Source of the DNA: CBDCWA01 sp046048295
GTDB lineage: Bacteria; Pseudomonadota; Alphaproteobacteria; Rhizobiales; Hyphomicrobiaceae
Reading direction: 5' to 3'
Length of the DNA: 15,107 nucleotides
Assembly: GCA_046048295.1 (NCBI GenBank)
Contig: JBJOGJ010000078.1
Location: forward strand, 1 to 15,107
The notes under the pieces were generated by a model. The model did no database searches. It saw only the letters and a program-made list of their open reading frames with translations, and was not told the origin of the DNA. Below, piece by piece: positions 4,441-12,540 of the stretch. How positions within the stretch are numbered: the first letter of the stretch is position 1; every line of letters begins with the position of its first letter. The position numbers and the translations under genes were made by a program.

Positions 4441-7272
4441 TCAGGCGTGGCGGCCATGGCAGTGCTTGAACTTCTTGCCGGATCCGCAAGGGCACGCTGC
4501 ATTCCTCGATACCTTGCCCCAGGTCGATGGATTGTCCGGGTCGACATTGCCTGCTGCCTTCCGATTCCGCACCGGCGCCTGCCTTGTGCCGGCGCCCGCT
4601 CCGTCAGCTTCCGCTTCAGCCAGCTCGAATTCATCGAAGCCGGTGGTCATGTCGATGTGATGGGCTTCGATCTCGGAAAGATCTATGCCGCCGGACATCA
4701 GCTCATCTTCAGGTGGCGCCATCTCGACGTGCATGAGTTGACCGGTGACCATTTCCCGCAGGCGGTCCAGCATGCTCTCGAAGAGCATAAATGCTTCGCT
4801 CTTGTATTCGTTCAGCGGATCGCGCTGGCCGTAGGCCCGGAAGCCAATCACCTGCCGGAGATGTTCGAGCGTGACAAGGTGCTCCCGCCACAGATGGTCC
4901 AACGTGTGAAGCAGGATCATCTTCTCGACGTGGCGGAAGTTCTCCTGGCCAATGTCGACGACCTTGCGAGCTGCTTTCGTGTCCGCCTCGTTCGTTATCC
5001 GCTCGCGAATCTCCTCGTCGGCGATTCCTTCCTCGGCGGCCCAATCCTTGATCGGCAGCTTTAGGCCGAAGATGCTCTCCAATTCCTCTTCGAGCTTGTC
5101 TACCTCCCACTGCTCGGCGTAGGCGTTCTCGGGAATATATTTGGCGACCAGTTCGTCAATGACGCGGTGGCGCATATCGGTGACGGTCTCGGAGACGTCG
5201 TCTTCGGCCATGATGTCCTTGCGCTGGTCGAATATGACCTTGCGCTGATCGTTCATCACGTCGTCGTACTTGAGAATGTGCTTGCGAATGTCGAAATTGC
5301 GCGCTTCGACCTTCTTCTGAGCCATCTCGAGGCTCTTGTTCATCCAAGGGTGGGTGATTGCCTCCCCTTCCTGGAGACCGAGTGTCTTCAGGACGCTGTC
5401 CATTCTTTCCGACCCGAAGATCCGCATGAGATCGTCCTCGAGCGAAAGGTAGAACTTCGACCGGCCGGGATCACCCTGGCGGCCTGACCGGCCGCGCAAC
5501 TGGTTGTCGACCCGACGGCTCTCATGGCGCTCCGTTCCGATAACGTAGAGGCCGCCTGGCTTCACGATCGTCTTGGCGGGTTTGTCACCTTTGGCCGGTT
5601 CGAGTTCGACCGTCTCGCTGGCATTGAGAACGAGATCTCGATCCGCCGCGACCTTTGTTGCGATCTCCGTCCTCTGCTTGTCCGACTCGTATTCGTTCGG
5701 CGCAGTCGCCTTTTGCTCGCGTTCGGCAATCCATGCCTTAAGACTGAAGTCGACGTTGCCGCCAAGTTGGATGTCGGTGCCGCGGCCTGCCATGTTTGTG
5801 GCGATCGTTACCGCGCCCGGGACCCCGGCCTGTGCGATAATGTAGGCTTCCTGCTCGTGATAGCGGGCGTTGAGCACCTGATGCTTCACGCCTCGCTTCT
5901 TCAGCATCTCGGACAGGAGTTCGCTCTTTTCGATCGATACCGTTCCGACCAGGACCGGCTGCTTGCGCGACTGCGCCCGCTCGATCTCGTCGATGATGGC
6001 GTTCCACTTCTCCTGCGCGGTCCGGTAGATCTCGTCATCCTCGTCGATGCGTGCGACCTCGAGATTGGTCGGGATCTCGAGCACGTCGAGGCCATAGATG
6101 TCCAGGAACTCGTCGGCTTCCGTAGCAGCCGTTCCGGTCATTCCTGCGAGCTTGTCGTAGAGCCGGAAGTAGTTTTGGAAGGTGATCGAGGCCAGGGTCT
6201 GGTTCTCAGGCTGGATGGCCGCCTTCTCCTTCGCCTCCAGGGCCTGGTGAAGTCCCTCGGAATAGCGCCGGCCGGGCATCATGCGGCCAGTGAACTCGTC
6301 GATCAGGACGACCTCGTTGTCCTTGACGATGTAGTCGCGGTCGCGGTGGAAGAGCTTGTGGGCCTTGAGCGCCTGATTGGCATGGTGGACAACGGTGACA
6401 TTCTCGATGTCGTAGAGCGAACTCTGGATGAGACCTGCTTCCAATAGAAGCTGTTCGATCTTTTCGTTGCCGACATCCGTGTAGGAGACGGACTTCTCCT
6501 TCTCGTCCAGTTCGTAATCCTCCTTCTCAATATGTTTCATGAAGGAGTCGATCTTGATGTACAGTTCTGCCCTGTCCTCGACCGGACCGGATATGATCAG
6601 CGGCGTGCGTGCTTCGTCGATGAGGATCGAATCCACCTCGTCGACGATGGCGAAGGCATGCCCGCGCTGGACCATCTCGTCGCGGCTAACCTTCATGTTG
6701 TCGCGGAGGTAGTCGAAGCCCAGTTCGTTGTTCGTGCCGTAGGTGACGTCAGAGGTGTATTGCGCGTGGCGCTCGTCGTCATCAAGATCATGCACGATGC
6801 AGCCGACCGTGAGCCCAAGGAACTTGTAGATCTGTCCCATCCAATCGGCATCGCGTCGGGCAAGGTAGTCGTTCACGGTCACGACGTGCACGCCATTGCC
6901 GGCCAATGCGTTCAGGTAGACAGGAAGCGTTGCCACGAGGGTCTTGCCTTCACCCGTCTTCATTTCTGCGATCTTGCCGTCGTGCAGTACCATGCCGCCG
7001 ATCAGCTGGACATCGAAGTGACGCTGGCCAAGCGTACGCTTGGCGGCCTCCCTAACAGTGGCGAATGCGGGAACCAGGAGGTCATTGAGCGTCGCACCAT
7101 TGGCAATCTGTTCCCTGAATTCGTCCGTTCGCGCTCGCAGTTGCGTATCGGAGAGCTTCGATATCTCAGCCTCTAGCTCGTTGATCTCCTGGACGCGCTG
7201 GCGGTAGGACTTGAGCCGGCGCTCGTTGGAGTTCCCGAAGAGTTTTGAAGCCAGAGATCCCAGAGTCAGCAT
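4441..7272 (-). CDS. secA: Preprotein translocase ATPase SecA
   Basis: The product is 943 aa. SecA is the ATP-driven motor that pushes unfolded preproteins through the SecYEG channel of the inner membrane. ATG 7272 is preferred (AGGA about 9 bases upstream, N-terminus MLTLGSLASKLFG as in other SecA). An in-frame ATG at 7350 would add 26 atypical residues. NBD1 has Walker A MKTGEGKT (104-111) and Walker B IVDEVD (209-214). NBD2 has MAGRGTD (494-500) and QLRGRSGRQGDPG (591-603). Between these is a charged insertion (about 511-572). The C-terminal SEC-C motif has zinc ligands C927, C929, C938 and H939, which serve SecB and ribosome contact. All motifs are intact. It is transcribed divergently from a periplasmic foldase gene. 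Confidence 0.98.
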   Translation of the reverse strand: MLTLGSLASKLFGNSNERRLKSYRQRVQEINELEAEISKLSDTQLRARTDEFREQIANGATLNDLLVPAFATVREAAKRTLGQRHFDVQLIGGMVLHDGKIAEMKTGEGKTLVATLPVYLNALAGNGVHVVTVNDYLARRDADWMGQIYKFLGLTVGCIVHDLDDDERHAQYTSDVTYGTNNELGFDYLRDNMKVSRDEMVQRGHAFAIVDEVDSILIDEARTPLIISGPVEDRAELYIKIDSFMKHIEKEDYELDEKEKSVSYTDVGNEKIEQLLLEAGLIQSSLYDIENVTVVHHANQALKAHKLFHRDRDYIVKDNEVVLIDEFTGRMMPGRRYSEGLHQALEAKEKAAIQPENQTLASITFQNYFRLYDKLAGMTGTAATEADEFLDIYGLDVLEIPTNLEVARIDEDDEIYRTAQEKWNAIIDEIERAQSRKQPVLVGTVSIEKSELLSEMLKKRGVKHQVLNARYHEQEAYIIAQAGVPGAVTIATNMAGRGTDIQLGGNVDFSLKAWIAEREQKATAPNEYESDKQRTEIATKVAADRDLVLNASETVELEPAKGDKPAKTIVKPGGLYVIGTERHESRRVDNQLRGRSGRQGDPGRSKFYLSLEDDLMRIFGSERMDSVLKTLGLQEGEAITHPWMNKSLEMAQKKVEARNFDIRKHILKYDDVMNDQRKVIFDQRKDIMAEDDVSETVTDMRHRVIDELVAKYIPENAYAEQWEVDKLEEELESIFGLKLPIKDWAAEEGIADEEIRERITNEADTKAARKVVDIGQENFRHVEKMILLHTLDHLWREHLVTLEHLRQVIGFRAYGQRDPLNEYKSEAFMLFESMLDRLREMVTGQLMHVEMAPPEDELMSGGIDLSEIEAHHIDMTTGFDEFELAEAEADGAGAGTRQAPVRNRKAAGNVDPDNPSTWGKVSRNAACPCGSGKKFKHCHGRHA

Positions 7273-7714
7273 TCGTAAAATCCTTTGCGCATCCGTACCG
7301 CGAGCAGCAACTTCCCCGTGCTTCGCGTGGTTCGGTATCCGGTAGATCATCCAGCGGGCAGATACAACGACTTGGCCGCCGTGAAGCTCAGGCAGCCGAG
7401 TTCAAGGGAAAGCGCCCTGCAAGGCGCGCGCCCATCAGCGCGGCCGAGACTTGAAGCAGAATTAAGGTCGCCACACATCGATTGTCAATGAAACGCAACG
7501 CCGCGAACGACATCGATTTCCGGCAGTCATGGCGGTGCCTTGTGCTTGTCGTGGGATGAGGGGCCTGCTAACCACCGTCGCCAGAATGCACCATGGCCAG
7601 TTGAAGCTCCTCGTCGTGCTCCTGTCGACCTTGAATTGCCCGCAATCGGGGCATTTGGTGCGTATCCATGAGTGGCTGCGCCCGTAGCCAATTTCCGAAC
7701 CAAGGAGGAACGAG
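7273..7714. other. 442-bp divergent intergenic region between secA and the isomerase gene
   Basis: It contains the secA promoter and a leader of about 180 nt, including a small hairpin (GCGCC 7412-7416 with GGCGC 7423-7427). The remaining 7489-7701 has no recognised gene. Short frames on both strands (for example + 7529-7687, and the - frame with a CPDCG motif near 7640-7660) lack convincing starts or family likeness. A stem-loop TGCCCG-CAAT-CGGGGCA (7637-7653, one bulge) lies upstream of the isomerase RBS without a T-run. I could not place the isomerase promoter. Confidence 0.55.
7460..7488 (-). promoter_or_regulatory. Sigma70-type promoter of secA
   Basis: On the - strand, TTGACA (7483-7488) is followed by a 17-bp spacer and TTAATT (7460-7465). 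The -35 is perfect, the spacer is optimal and the -10 has 4 of 6 consensus bases. Transcription would start near 7453, giving a secA leader of about 180 nt. Confidence 0.6.
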
Positions 7715-8584
7715 GTGTTCCGCAATACCCTCATATCGTCCATTGCCGCCGTCCTGTTGCTCACAGTGGTTGCTTCAGGGTCTGCGGGCGCTGCGGCCGA
7801 CACCGTCTTGGCCAGGGTCAACGGTGCGGCAATCACTGAACTCGATATCCAGCTTGCCGCGGCGGAGATCGGAAGCGATCTCGGGAGCCTGCCGGAACCG
7901 ACGAAAAGACGTGTTCTGGTCGAGTATCTCATCGAAAACGAACTGATGGCGGCGGCAGCCACCAAGGCCGGCCTCGGCAGCCTCGCAAAGGCGGATCCAC
8001 GCGGCCGCTACTGGAGCCGAAGAGGATTGCGGGAGTCCTACTTCTACAACCATATCACCGGGACCGTAACTGCGGACGATGCCCGAAAGTTCTATGGCCA
8101 ACACATCGCAGCGCGGGCACCTGAAAAGGAAGTGAAAGCGCGCCATATTCTGCTCAAGAGCAAGGAGCAGGCTGTTGAAATTTTTGAGAAAATTGCTCAT
8201 GGCGCGGATTTCTCGAAAATGGCTTCGGAACATTCGGCCGATCCAGGTACGAAATTGCAGGGAGGGCTGCTCGGCTTCTTCGGGGCGGGGCGCATGGTGC
8301 CGCAGTTCGAGGCTGCTGCCTTCAAGCTCGCAGTTGGCGAGGTGTCCGATCCGGTCCAGACCCAGTTCGGCTGGCACCTAATCAAGGTCGAGGAGGTGCG
8401 CACCCGTGACGTGCCGAAATTCGCCGACATCCAGGAGCAGATCCTGTTGTCGCTCATCCATTCCAAGGCCAAGCAGATTGCTGGCGAGCTGAGGGGCTCT
8501 GCCAAGGTCGAGTATGTGGATCCGGTCCTGAAGCAGGAGCTGGATGGGCAGAATGCCGGTGCCGGGTCCAGCCAACCGCGCTGA
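7715..8584 (+). CDS. Periplasmic parvulin-type peptidyl-prolyl cis-trans isomerase (PpiC/SurA-like)
   Basis: The product is 289 aa, starting with GTG 7715 behind a strong RBS (AAGGAGGAA, 7701-7709). A signal peptide (core at about 7-20, cleavage near AGA/AAA at 24-28) sends it to the periplasm. Residues 29-130 form a SurA/PrsA-like N-terminal chaperone part (VLARVNGAAITELDI, LVEYLIENELMAAAA). The parvulin (rotamase) domain spans about 140-230 and shows ARHILLKS (142-149), ADFSKMASEHSADPG (164-178), GGLLGFFGAGRMVPQFE (183-199) and FGWHLIKV (218-225). It isomerises X-Pro bonds and assists folding of exported, probably outer-membrane, proteins. No lipobox is present. It lies divergent to secA and 114 bp before argJ. 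Confidence 0.92.
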   Translation: MFRNTLISSIAAVLLLTVVASGSAGAAADTVLARVNGAAITELDIQLAAAEIGSDLGSLPEPTKRRVLVEYLIENELMAAAATKAGLGSLAKADPRGRYWSRRGLRESYFYNHITGTVTADDARKFYGQHIAARAPEKEVKARHILLKSKEQAVEIFEKIAHGADFSKMASEHSADPGTKLQGGLLGFFGAGRMVPQFEAAAFKLAVGEVSDPVQTQFGWHLIKVEEVRTRDVPKFADIQEQILLSLIHSKAKQIAGELRGSAKVEYVDPVLKQELDGQNAGAGSSQPR

Positions 8585-8698
8585 ATCCAAGTGATCGGTG
8601 CGAAATCATGCCTGGCCCGGCTTACGGCACTTGAAGTTTGGCGTGCGACCTGTTTCGAGTGACGGTCGACGAAGATTGCCACGTCTCGGAGTGTCGAT

Positions 8699-9946
8699 AT
8701 GGCCGGGTCAAGCCACGTTTCACCATTTGCGCCTGCCCAGCTGCCAGTGCTGCCGCCGCTCCAGGGCGTCGGTTTTGCTACGGCAGCTGCGGGAATCCGG
8801 TATAAGGGCCGCACCGACCTCCTGGTTGCGACGATGCCTGAAGGGACTGTGGCCGCCGGTGTTACCACGCGATCGAAGACCTGTTCTGCGCCGGTTCTCT
8901 GGTGCAGGGAGCAGCTCTTGGCCGGCAAGGCGAGAATTCTCGTCGTCAACTCCGGAAACGCCAACGCCTTCACGGGTAGGCGGGGCGAGGAAGCGGTTCA
9001 GGCCACGGCGGAGGCGGCTGCGGCTGCGGTGTCCTGTCAGCTGTCGGAGGTCTATCTTGCTTCGACGGGGGTCATCGGCGAACCGATGGACGCGAGCAAG
9101 TTTGCACATCTCCTGAGCGGCCTTGCCGCGCGCACGTCTTCATCGGCATGGGAAGACGCGGCGCGCACAATCATGACGACGGATACCTATGCGAAGCTTG
9201 CGACCCGCTCGGTTTCAATTGGCGGGACGGAGGTGACCGTCAGCGGGTTCTGCAAGGGTGCGGGTATGATCGCGCCGGACATGGCGACGATGCTCTGTTT
9301 CATCTTTACCGATGCGAAGATCGAACAGCCGTTGCTTCAACGCCTTGTAACCTCGATTTCCGACCGTACTTTCAACTGTATAACCGTTGATGGAGATACT
9401 TCGACAAGCGATACGGTGCTGGTGTTCGCGACCGGCGCGTCGGCTGCGCGCGGGGCGCCTGCCATAAGCAACTTGGCTGCCGGTGAATGTCGCGCCTTTG
9501 CCGATGCCCTGCACGGCGTGATGCTGGACTTGGCGATGCAGGTGGTCCGTGACGGGGAAGGGCTCACAAAGTTCGTTGCCGTCAAGGTGCTGGGGGCAGA
9601 GAACGAGCGGGCAGCGCGACAGATCGGATTTGCCATCGCAAACTCGCCGATCATGAAGACTGCGATCGCTGGCGAAGATCCCAATTGGGGGCGCGTCGTG
9701 ATGGCGGTCGGCAAATCCGGCGAGGCGGCCGACCGCGACCGGCTGGCAATCTGGTTCGGGCCGCATCTCGTGGCCGAGGGAGGCGAACGTGCGGCCGGCT
9801 ATGTCGAGAAGGTCGTGGCTGCCTACATGAAGAACGACGAGATCGAGATCCGGGTCGACGTGGGCGTCGGCGGTGGTGAGGCCACAGTCTGGACGTGTGA
9901 CCTCACGCACGACTATGTCTCCATCAATGCCGACTATCGAAGCTGA
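8699..9946 (+). CDS. argJ: Glutamate N-acetyltransferase / ornithine acetyltransferase ArgJ
   Basis: The product is 415 aa, normal for ArgJ. It transfers the acetyl group from N2-acetylornithine to glutamate in the cyclic arginine pathway, releasing ornithine. Some members also use acetyl-CoA. The self-cleavage site is intact in KGAGMIAPDMATML (186-199): the precursor splits between A196 and T197, and T197 becomes the nucleophile of the beta chain. Other family blocks are VNSGNANAFTG (83-93), ASTGVIGEPM (121-130), the GDTSTSDT segment, NSPIMKTAIAGEDPNWGR and the C-terminal THDYVSINADYRS. Start ATG 8699 has CGGAG at 8687-8691. It is probably co-transcribed with mutT, 8 bp downstream. Whether it is mono- or bifunctional cannot be read from the sequence. 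Confidence 0.97.
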   Translation: MAGSSHVSPFAPAQLPVLPPLQGVGFATAAAGIRYKGRTDLLVATMPEGTVAAGVTTRSKTCSAPVLWCREQLLAGKARILVVNSGNANAFTGRRGEEAVQATAEAAAAAVSCQLSEVYLASTGVIGEPMDASKFAHLLSGLAARTSSSAWEDAARTIMTTDTYAKLATRSVSIGGTEVTVSGFCKGAGMIAPDMATMLCFIFTDAKIEQPLLQRLVTSISDRTFNCITVDGDTSTSDTVLVFATGASAARGAPAISNLAAGECRAFADALHGVMLDLAMQVVRDGEGLTKFVAVKVLGAENERAARQIGFAIANSPIMKTAIAGEDPNWGRVVMAVGKSGEAADRDRLAIWFGPHLVAEGGERAAGYVEKVVAAYMKNDEIEIRVDVGVGGGEATVWTCDLTHDYVSINADYRS

Positions 9947-9954
9947 GGCAGGCA

Positions 9955-10362
9955 ATGTCGAAGCCGATCATCCTCGTTGCCGCGGCCGCGCTCGTCGATC
10001 GGGATAACAGGGTGCTCATCGCGCAGCGGCCTCAAGGTAAGAGCATGGCCGGGCTGTGGGAGTTCCCGGGTGGCAAGGTTGATCCCGGCGAGACTCCAGA
10101 ACAGGCGCTGATTCGGGAACTCAAGGAGGAATTGTCGATCGAAGTCTGCGAGACATGTCTGGCGCCGTTCACGTTTGCCAGCCACTCCTACGAGGCCTTT
10201 CACCTCCTGATGCCGCTTTTTCTTTGTCGGAACTGGGAAGGGGAGATCGTGCCGCGCGAAAATCAGTGCACCAAGTGGGTGCGGGCGCTGGCGCTTCGGG
10301 ATTATCCTATGCCGCCTGCCGATGAGCCGCTGATCCCATTGCTCCGCGACCTTCTGTCGTAA
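9955..10362 (+). CDS. mutT: MutT-type Nudix hydrolase (8-oxo-dGTP diphosphatase)
   Basis: The product is 135 aa. It cleaves oxidised nucleoside triphosphates such as 8-oxo-dGTP to the monophosphate, keeping them out of DNA. The Nudix box runs from G40 to I62 (consensus GX5EX7REUXEEXGU): G40, E46, R54, E55, E58 and E59 are all present, so metal binding should be intact. The conserved late glycine is S61 here. N-terminal AQRPQGKSMAGLWEFPGGK (23-41) is the typical MutT lead-in. The RBS (GAGGCAGG) overlaps the argJ stop, with an 8-bp gap, so translation is probably coupled to argJ. It converges on bolA with 11 bp between stop codons and no visible terminator. Confidence 0.93.
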   Translation: MSKPIILVAAAALVDRDNRVLIAQRPQGKSMAGLWEFPGGKVDPGETPEQALIRELKEELSIEVCETCLAPFTFASHSYEAFHLLMPLFLCRNWEGEIVPRENQCTKWVRALALRDYPMPPADEPLIPLLRDLLS

Positions 10363-10373
10363 CTGTGCCTTTG

Positions 10374-10649
10374 CTAAGGACTGTCCTCGGCGGGAGTCAA
10401 AGCCTTGATGGCGAGCGCGTGGACGCCATCTCTCAATTGCTCGGCGACTGCTTCATTTATCAGCCGGTGCCGCTGCAGTCGCGATCGACCTTCGAATGCA
10501 GCTGATACGACCAAGACGCGAAAGTGGCTTTCGCCTGTGCCGGGCGAGCCATGATGGCCGGCGTGAAGGTGGCTTTCGTTGACGATCTCGAGTCGCGAGG
10601 GCGAGAGATTTTCTTCGAGTTTCCTGCGGATAGCCTGTTCGATGCTCAT
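10374..10649 (-). CDS. bolA: BolA family protein
   Basis: The product is 91 aa. BolA proteins pair with monothiol glutaredoxins to handle [2Fe-2S] clusters and influence iron and stress regulation and cell shape. The class-II KH-like fold is recognisable: NESHLHAGH (24-32), ESHFRVLVVS (40-49), and the RLQRHRLINEAVAEQL helix (57-72) followed by VHALAIKAL. H30-region histidines and H61 match BolA cluster-ligand positions. It contains no cysteine. ATG 10649 (MSIEQ) is preferred over ATG 10664 because GAGG lies about 10 bases upstream and it matches family N-termini. It is transcribed divergently from the J-domain gene. Confidence 0.93.
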   Translation of the reverse strand: MSIEQAIRRKLEENLSPSRLEIVNESHLHAGHHGSPGTGESHFRVLVVSAAFEGRSRLQRHRLINEAVAEQLRDGVHALAIKALTPAEDSP

Positions 10650-10734
10650 TAACGGTCGCCTCATGCTCCCAATGTATGAGTTGTATCCGGTATGGCCCGC
10701 GGGTCACGCAACGTTCTATCGCGGCAGTGCATGC

Positions 10735-10763
10735 TTGTTAACGGGAGTGAGAGTGAGCATACT
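10735..10763 (+). promoter_or_regulatory. Candidate promoter of the J-domain/cob genes
   Basis: TTGTTA (10735-10740), a 17-bp spacer and CATACT (10758-10763) form a plausible sigma70-type promoter. The predicted start near 10770 falls within about three bases of the J-domain gene's ATG (10773), which would make the mRNA essentially leaderless. That fits the lack of a convincing RBS there. Confidence 0.45.
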
Positions 10764-10772
10764 CGGTCGGTC

Positions 10773-11393
10773 ATGAAACTGGACTCAAAATATTTCGACA
10801 TGATCAGGATTCAGCCGCGCCGCTCGGGGGAGCGTCGGCGGGAGGCCGAGTCTGCCGTCGTGACCTGCCAGTGGAAGGATTGCGGTGCGCCAGGCCATCA
10901 TCGTGCGCCCAAGGGCCGCGGGCGCGATGGTGAACATTACTGGTTTTGCCGCGAGCACGTGCGCCAGTACAATGCATCCTACAATTATTTCGACGGCATG
11001 TCCGACAATGAGATCGAGCAGTTCCGGAACGATGCAATCTATGGTCATCGTCCGACCTGGAAGATGGGAACGGATGGCGCGGAGCCCAGTGCCGCAAACG
11101 GAAATGCCAGCCCGTCATTTGGAGCGACGGCGCGCAACTTCCATTCCTGGCGGGCCAAGCAGGCGCGAAACGAGGCGAGCGAGCAGCGCCGCCAGTTGAA
11201 GCCGCTGGAGAAAAAGTCGCTGGAGGCACTTGGGCTATCCGGGGCGCCTGCCAAGGGCGAGATCAAGTCGCGCTTCAAGGAGTTGGTTAAGCGCCACCAT
11301 CCGGATTCCAATGGCGGCGATCGCGCAAGCGAGGAGAAGTTGCGCGAAATAATACAAGCATATAACTATCTGAAGCAGGTCGGGCTCGTCTGA
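10773..11393 (+). CDS. Zinc-finger-like J-domain protein upstream of cobS-cobT
   Basis: The product is 206 aa from ATG 10773 (MKLDSKYFDMIRIQP). An in-frame ATG at 10692 would reach back across the promoter. The N-terminal part has C32-x4-C37 and C59-x2-H62 (FCREHVRQYN), a probable zinc site. A basic, low-conservation linker follows (about 95-145). The J domain is at the C-terminus (about 148-206): helix II/III surround the catalytic HPD at 176-178 (KRHHPDS), which stimulates DnaK ATPase. Classic DnaJ has its J domain at the N-terminus, so this is an atypical class III co-chaperone. J-domain genes are common neighbours of cobS-cobT in alphaproteobacteria. A role in assembling or remodelling the cobaltochelatase is inferred from context only. 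Confidence 0.85.
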   Translation: MKLDSKYFDMIRIQPRRSGERRREAESAVVTCQWKDCGAPGHHRAPKGRGRDGEHYWFCREHVRQYNASYNYFDGMSDNEIEQFRNDAIYGHRPTWKMGTDGAEPSAANGNASPSFGATARNFHSWRAKQARNEASEQRRQLKPLEKKSLEALGLSGAPAKGEIKSRFKELVKRHHPDSNGGDRASEEKLREIIQAYNYLKQVGLV

Positions 11394-11408
11394 GCCACGT
11401 CCTCGCAA

Positions 11409-11472
11409 AAGTCTGCCGGGGTCTCGCCTTGCCGCGTGAGGGTACTTCGGCTAAGTCTGCCGTGGGGATCTC
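11409..11472 (+). repeat. Near-direct repeat pair between the J-domain gene and cobS
   Basis: AAGTCTGCCG-GGG-TCTC at 11409-11425 recurs at 11453-11472 as AAGTCTGCCG-TGGGGA-TCTC. The first ten bases are identical, the last four are identical, and the two copies start 44 bp apart. They lie in the 112-bp gap before cobS and could be a regulatory pair or a small duplication. Confidence 0.35.
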
Positions 11473-11505
11473 CGAACAACACGTAATAGTCTGGAAAAGC
11501 AAAAT

Positions 11506-12498
11506 ATGCCTGCTGACGCAAACGGGGCGAGCGCCTCGCTTCCCGACAAAATGGTTTCTGCGCGCGAGCTTTTTGGTATCGATACCGATCTCGAAGTACC
11601 TGCCTACTCCGAGCCGGACGAGCATGTGCCGGATTTGGATCCCGATTACCTATTCAATCGTGAAGTCACGCTGGCGATCCTGGCGGGCTTCAAGCACAAC
11701 CGCCGCGTGATGATCCAGGGCTACCACGGCACTGGAAAATCGACCCACATCGAGCAGGTCGCCGCCCGTCTCAACTGGCCTTGTGTGCGTATTAATCTCG
11801 ACAGCCACGTGTCGCGCATCGACCTGATCGGCAAGGACGCCATCGTCGTGCGAAACGGCAAGCAGGTCACTGAATTCAAGGAAGGCATCCTTCCCTGGGC
11901 GTTGCAGCACAACGTGGCAATCGTTTTCGATGAGTACGATTGCGGTCGCCCAGACGTCATGTTCGTGATCCAGCGTGTGCTCGAGGTGTCCGGCAAGCTA
12001 ACGCTGCTTGACCAGTCAACAGTCATTCGGCCGCACCCCGCTTTCCGGCTCTTCTCGACGACCAACACCATCGGTCTCGGCGACACTTCCGGCCTCTATC
12101 ACGGCACGCAGCAGCTCAATCAGGCGCAGATGGATCGCTGGTCGATCGTCGTTACGCTCAACTACCTGCCGCACGACGATGAGGTGGGCATCGTTCTCGC
12201 CAAGGTTAAGTCCTTCAACAAGGACGATGCCGGCCGCAAGGCGGTTGCAAACATGGTTCGCGTTGCCGATCTGACGCGGAACGCGTTCATCAACGGCGAC
12301 CTGTCGACGGTCATGAGCCCGCGCACCGTGATCACCTGGGCGGAAAACACCGAGATCTTCGGTGATCTGGGTTTTGCCTTCAGGATGACTTTCATGAACA
12401 AATGCGATGAACTCGAGCGGCCGATCGTCGCCGAATTCTATCAGCGCTGTTTCGGTCAGGAACTGCCCGAGAGTGCCGCCAACGTCGCCTTGTCGTAG
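11506..12498 (+). CDS. cobS: Cobaltochelatase AAA+ subunit CobS
   Basis: The product is 330 aa, close to the usual CobS length. It is the AAA+ ATPase of the aerobic cobaltochelatase: with CobT it forms a ring that drives CobN to insert Co2+ into hydrogenobyrinate a,c-diamide during vitamin B12 synthesis. Walker A is GYHGTGKST (72-80), Walker B is IVFDEYD (139-145), the sensor-1 region is STTNT (184-188), and QMDRW (208-212) holds a candidate arginine finger. The N-terminal FGID and VPDLDPDYLFN segments are typical CobS. The RBS upstream of ATG 11506 is weak (GGAAAAG, 11493-11499). The gene is 42 bp before cobT, so both are almost certainly one transcript. Confidence 0.97.
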   Translation: MPADANGASASLPDKMVSARELFGIDTDLEVPAYSEPDEHVPDLDPDYLFNREVTLAILAGFKHNRRVMIQGYHGTGKSTHIEQVAARLNWPCVRINLDSHVSRIDLIGKDAIVVRNGKQVTEFKEGILPWALQHNVAIVFDEYDCGRPDVMFVIQRVLEVSGKLTLLDQSTVIRPHPAFRLFSTTNTIGLGDTSGLYHGTQQLNQAQMDRWSIVVTLNYLPHDDEVGIVLAKVKSFNKDDAGRKAVANMVRVADLTRNAFINGDLSTVMSPRTVITWAENTEIFGDLGFAFRMTFMNKCDELERPIVAEFYQRCFGQELPESAANVALS

Positions 12499-12540
12499 GT
12501 CTCTTCCACTTTCGAGGGACTTGATGCGGAGCCCGACAGA

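Noticed and set aside
5524..6447. A 307-codon frame antisense to secA
   Set aside because: It is rich in D, V, L and R in the way antisense frames of GC-rich genes are, and secA on the other strand is certain.
7462..7965. A - strand frame of 167 codons containing CPDCG and overlapping the isomerase gene
   Set aside because: The N-terminal half is antisense to the isomerase signal region, there is no RBS, and the zinc-ribbon-like CPDCG lacks the second CxxC. The secA promoter lies in its end.
11430..11460. TTGCCG with TAAGTC 17 bp later as a cobS promoter
   Set aside because: The -10 matches only two of six consensus bases.
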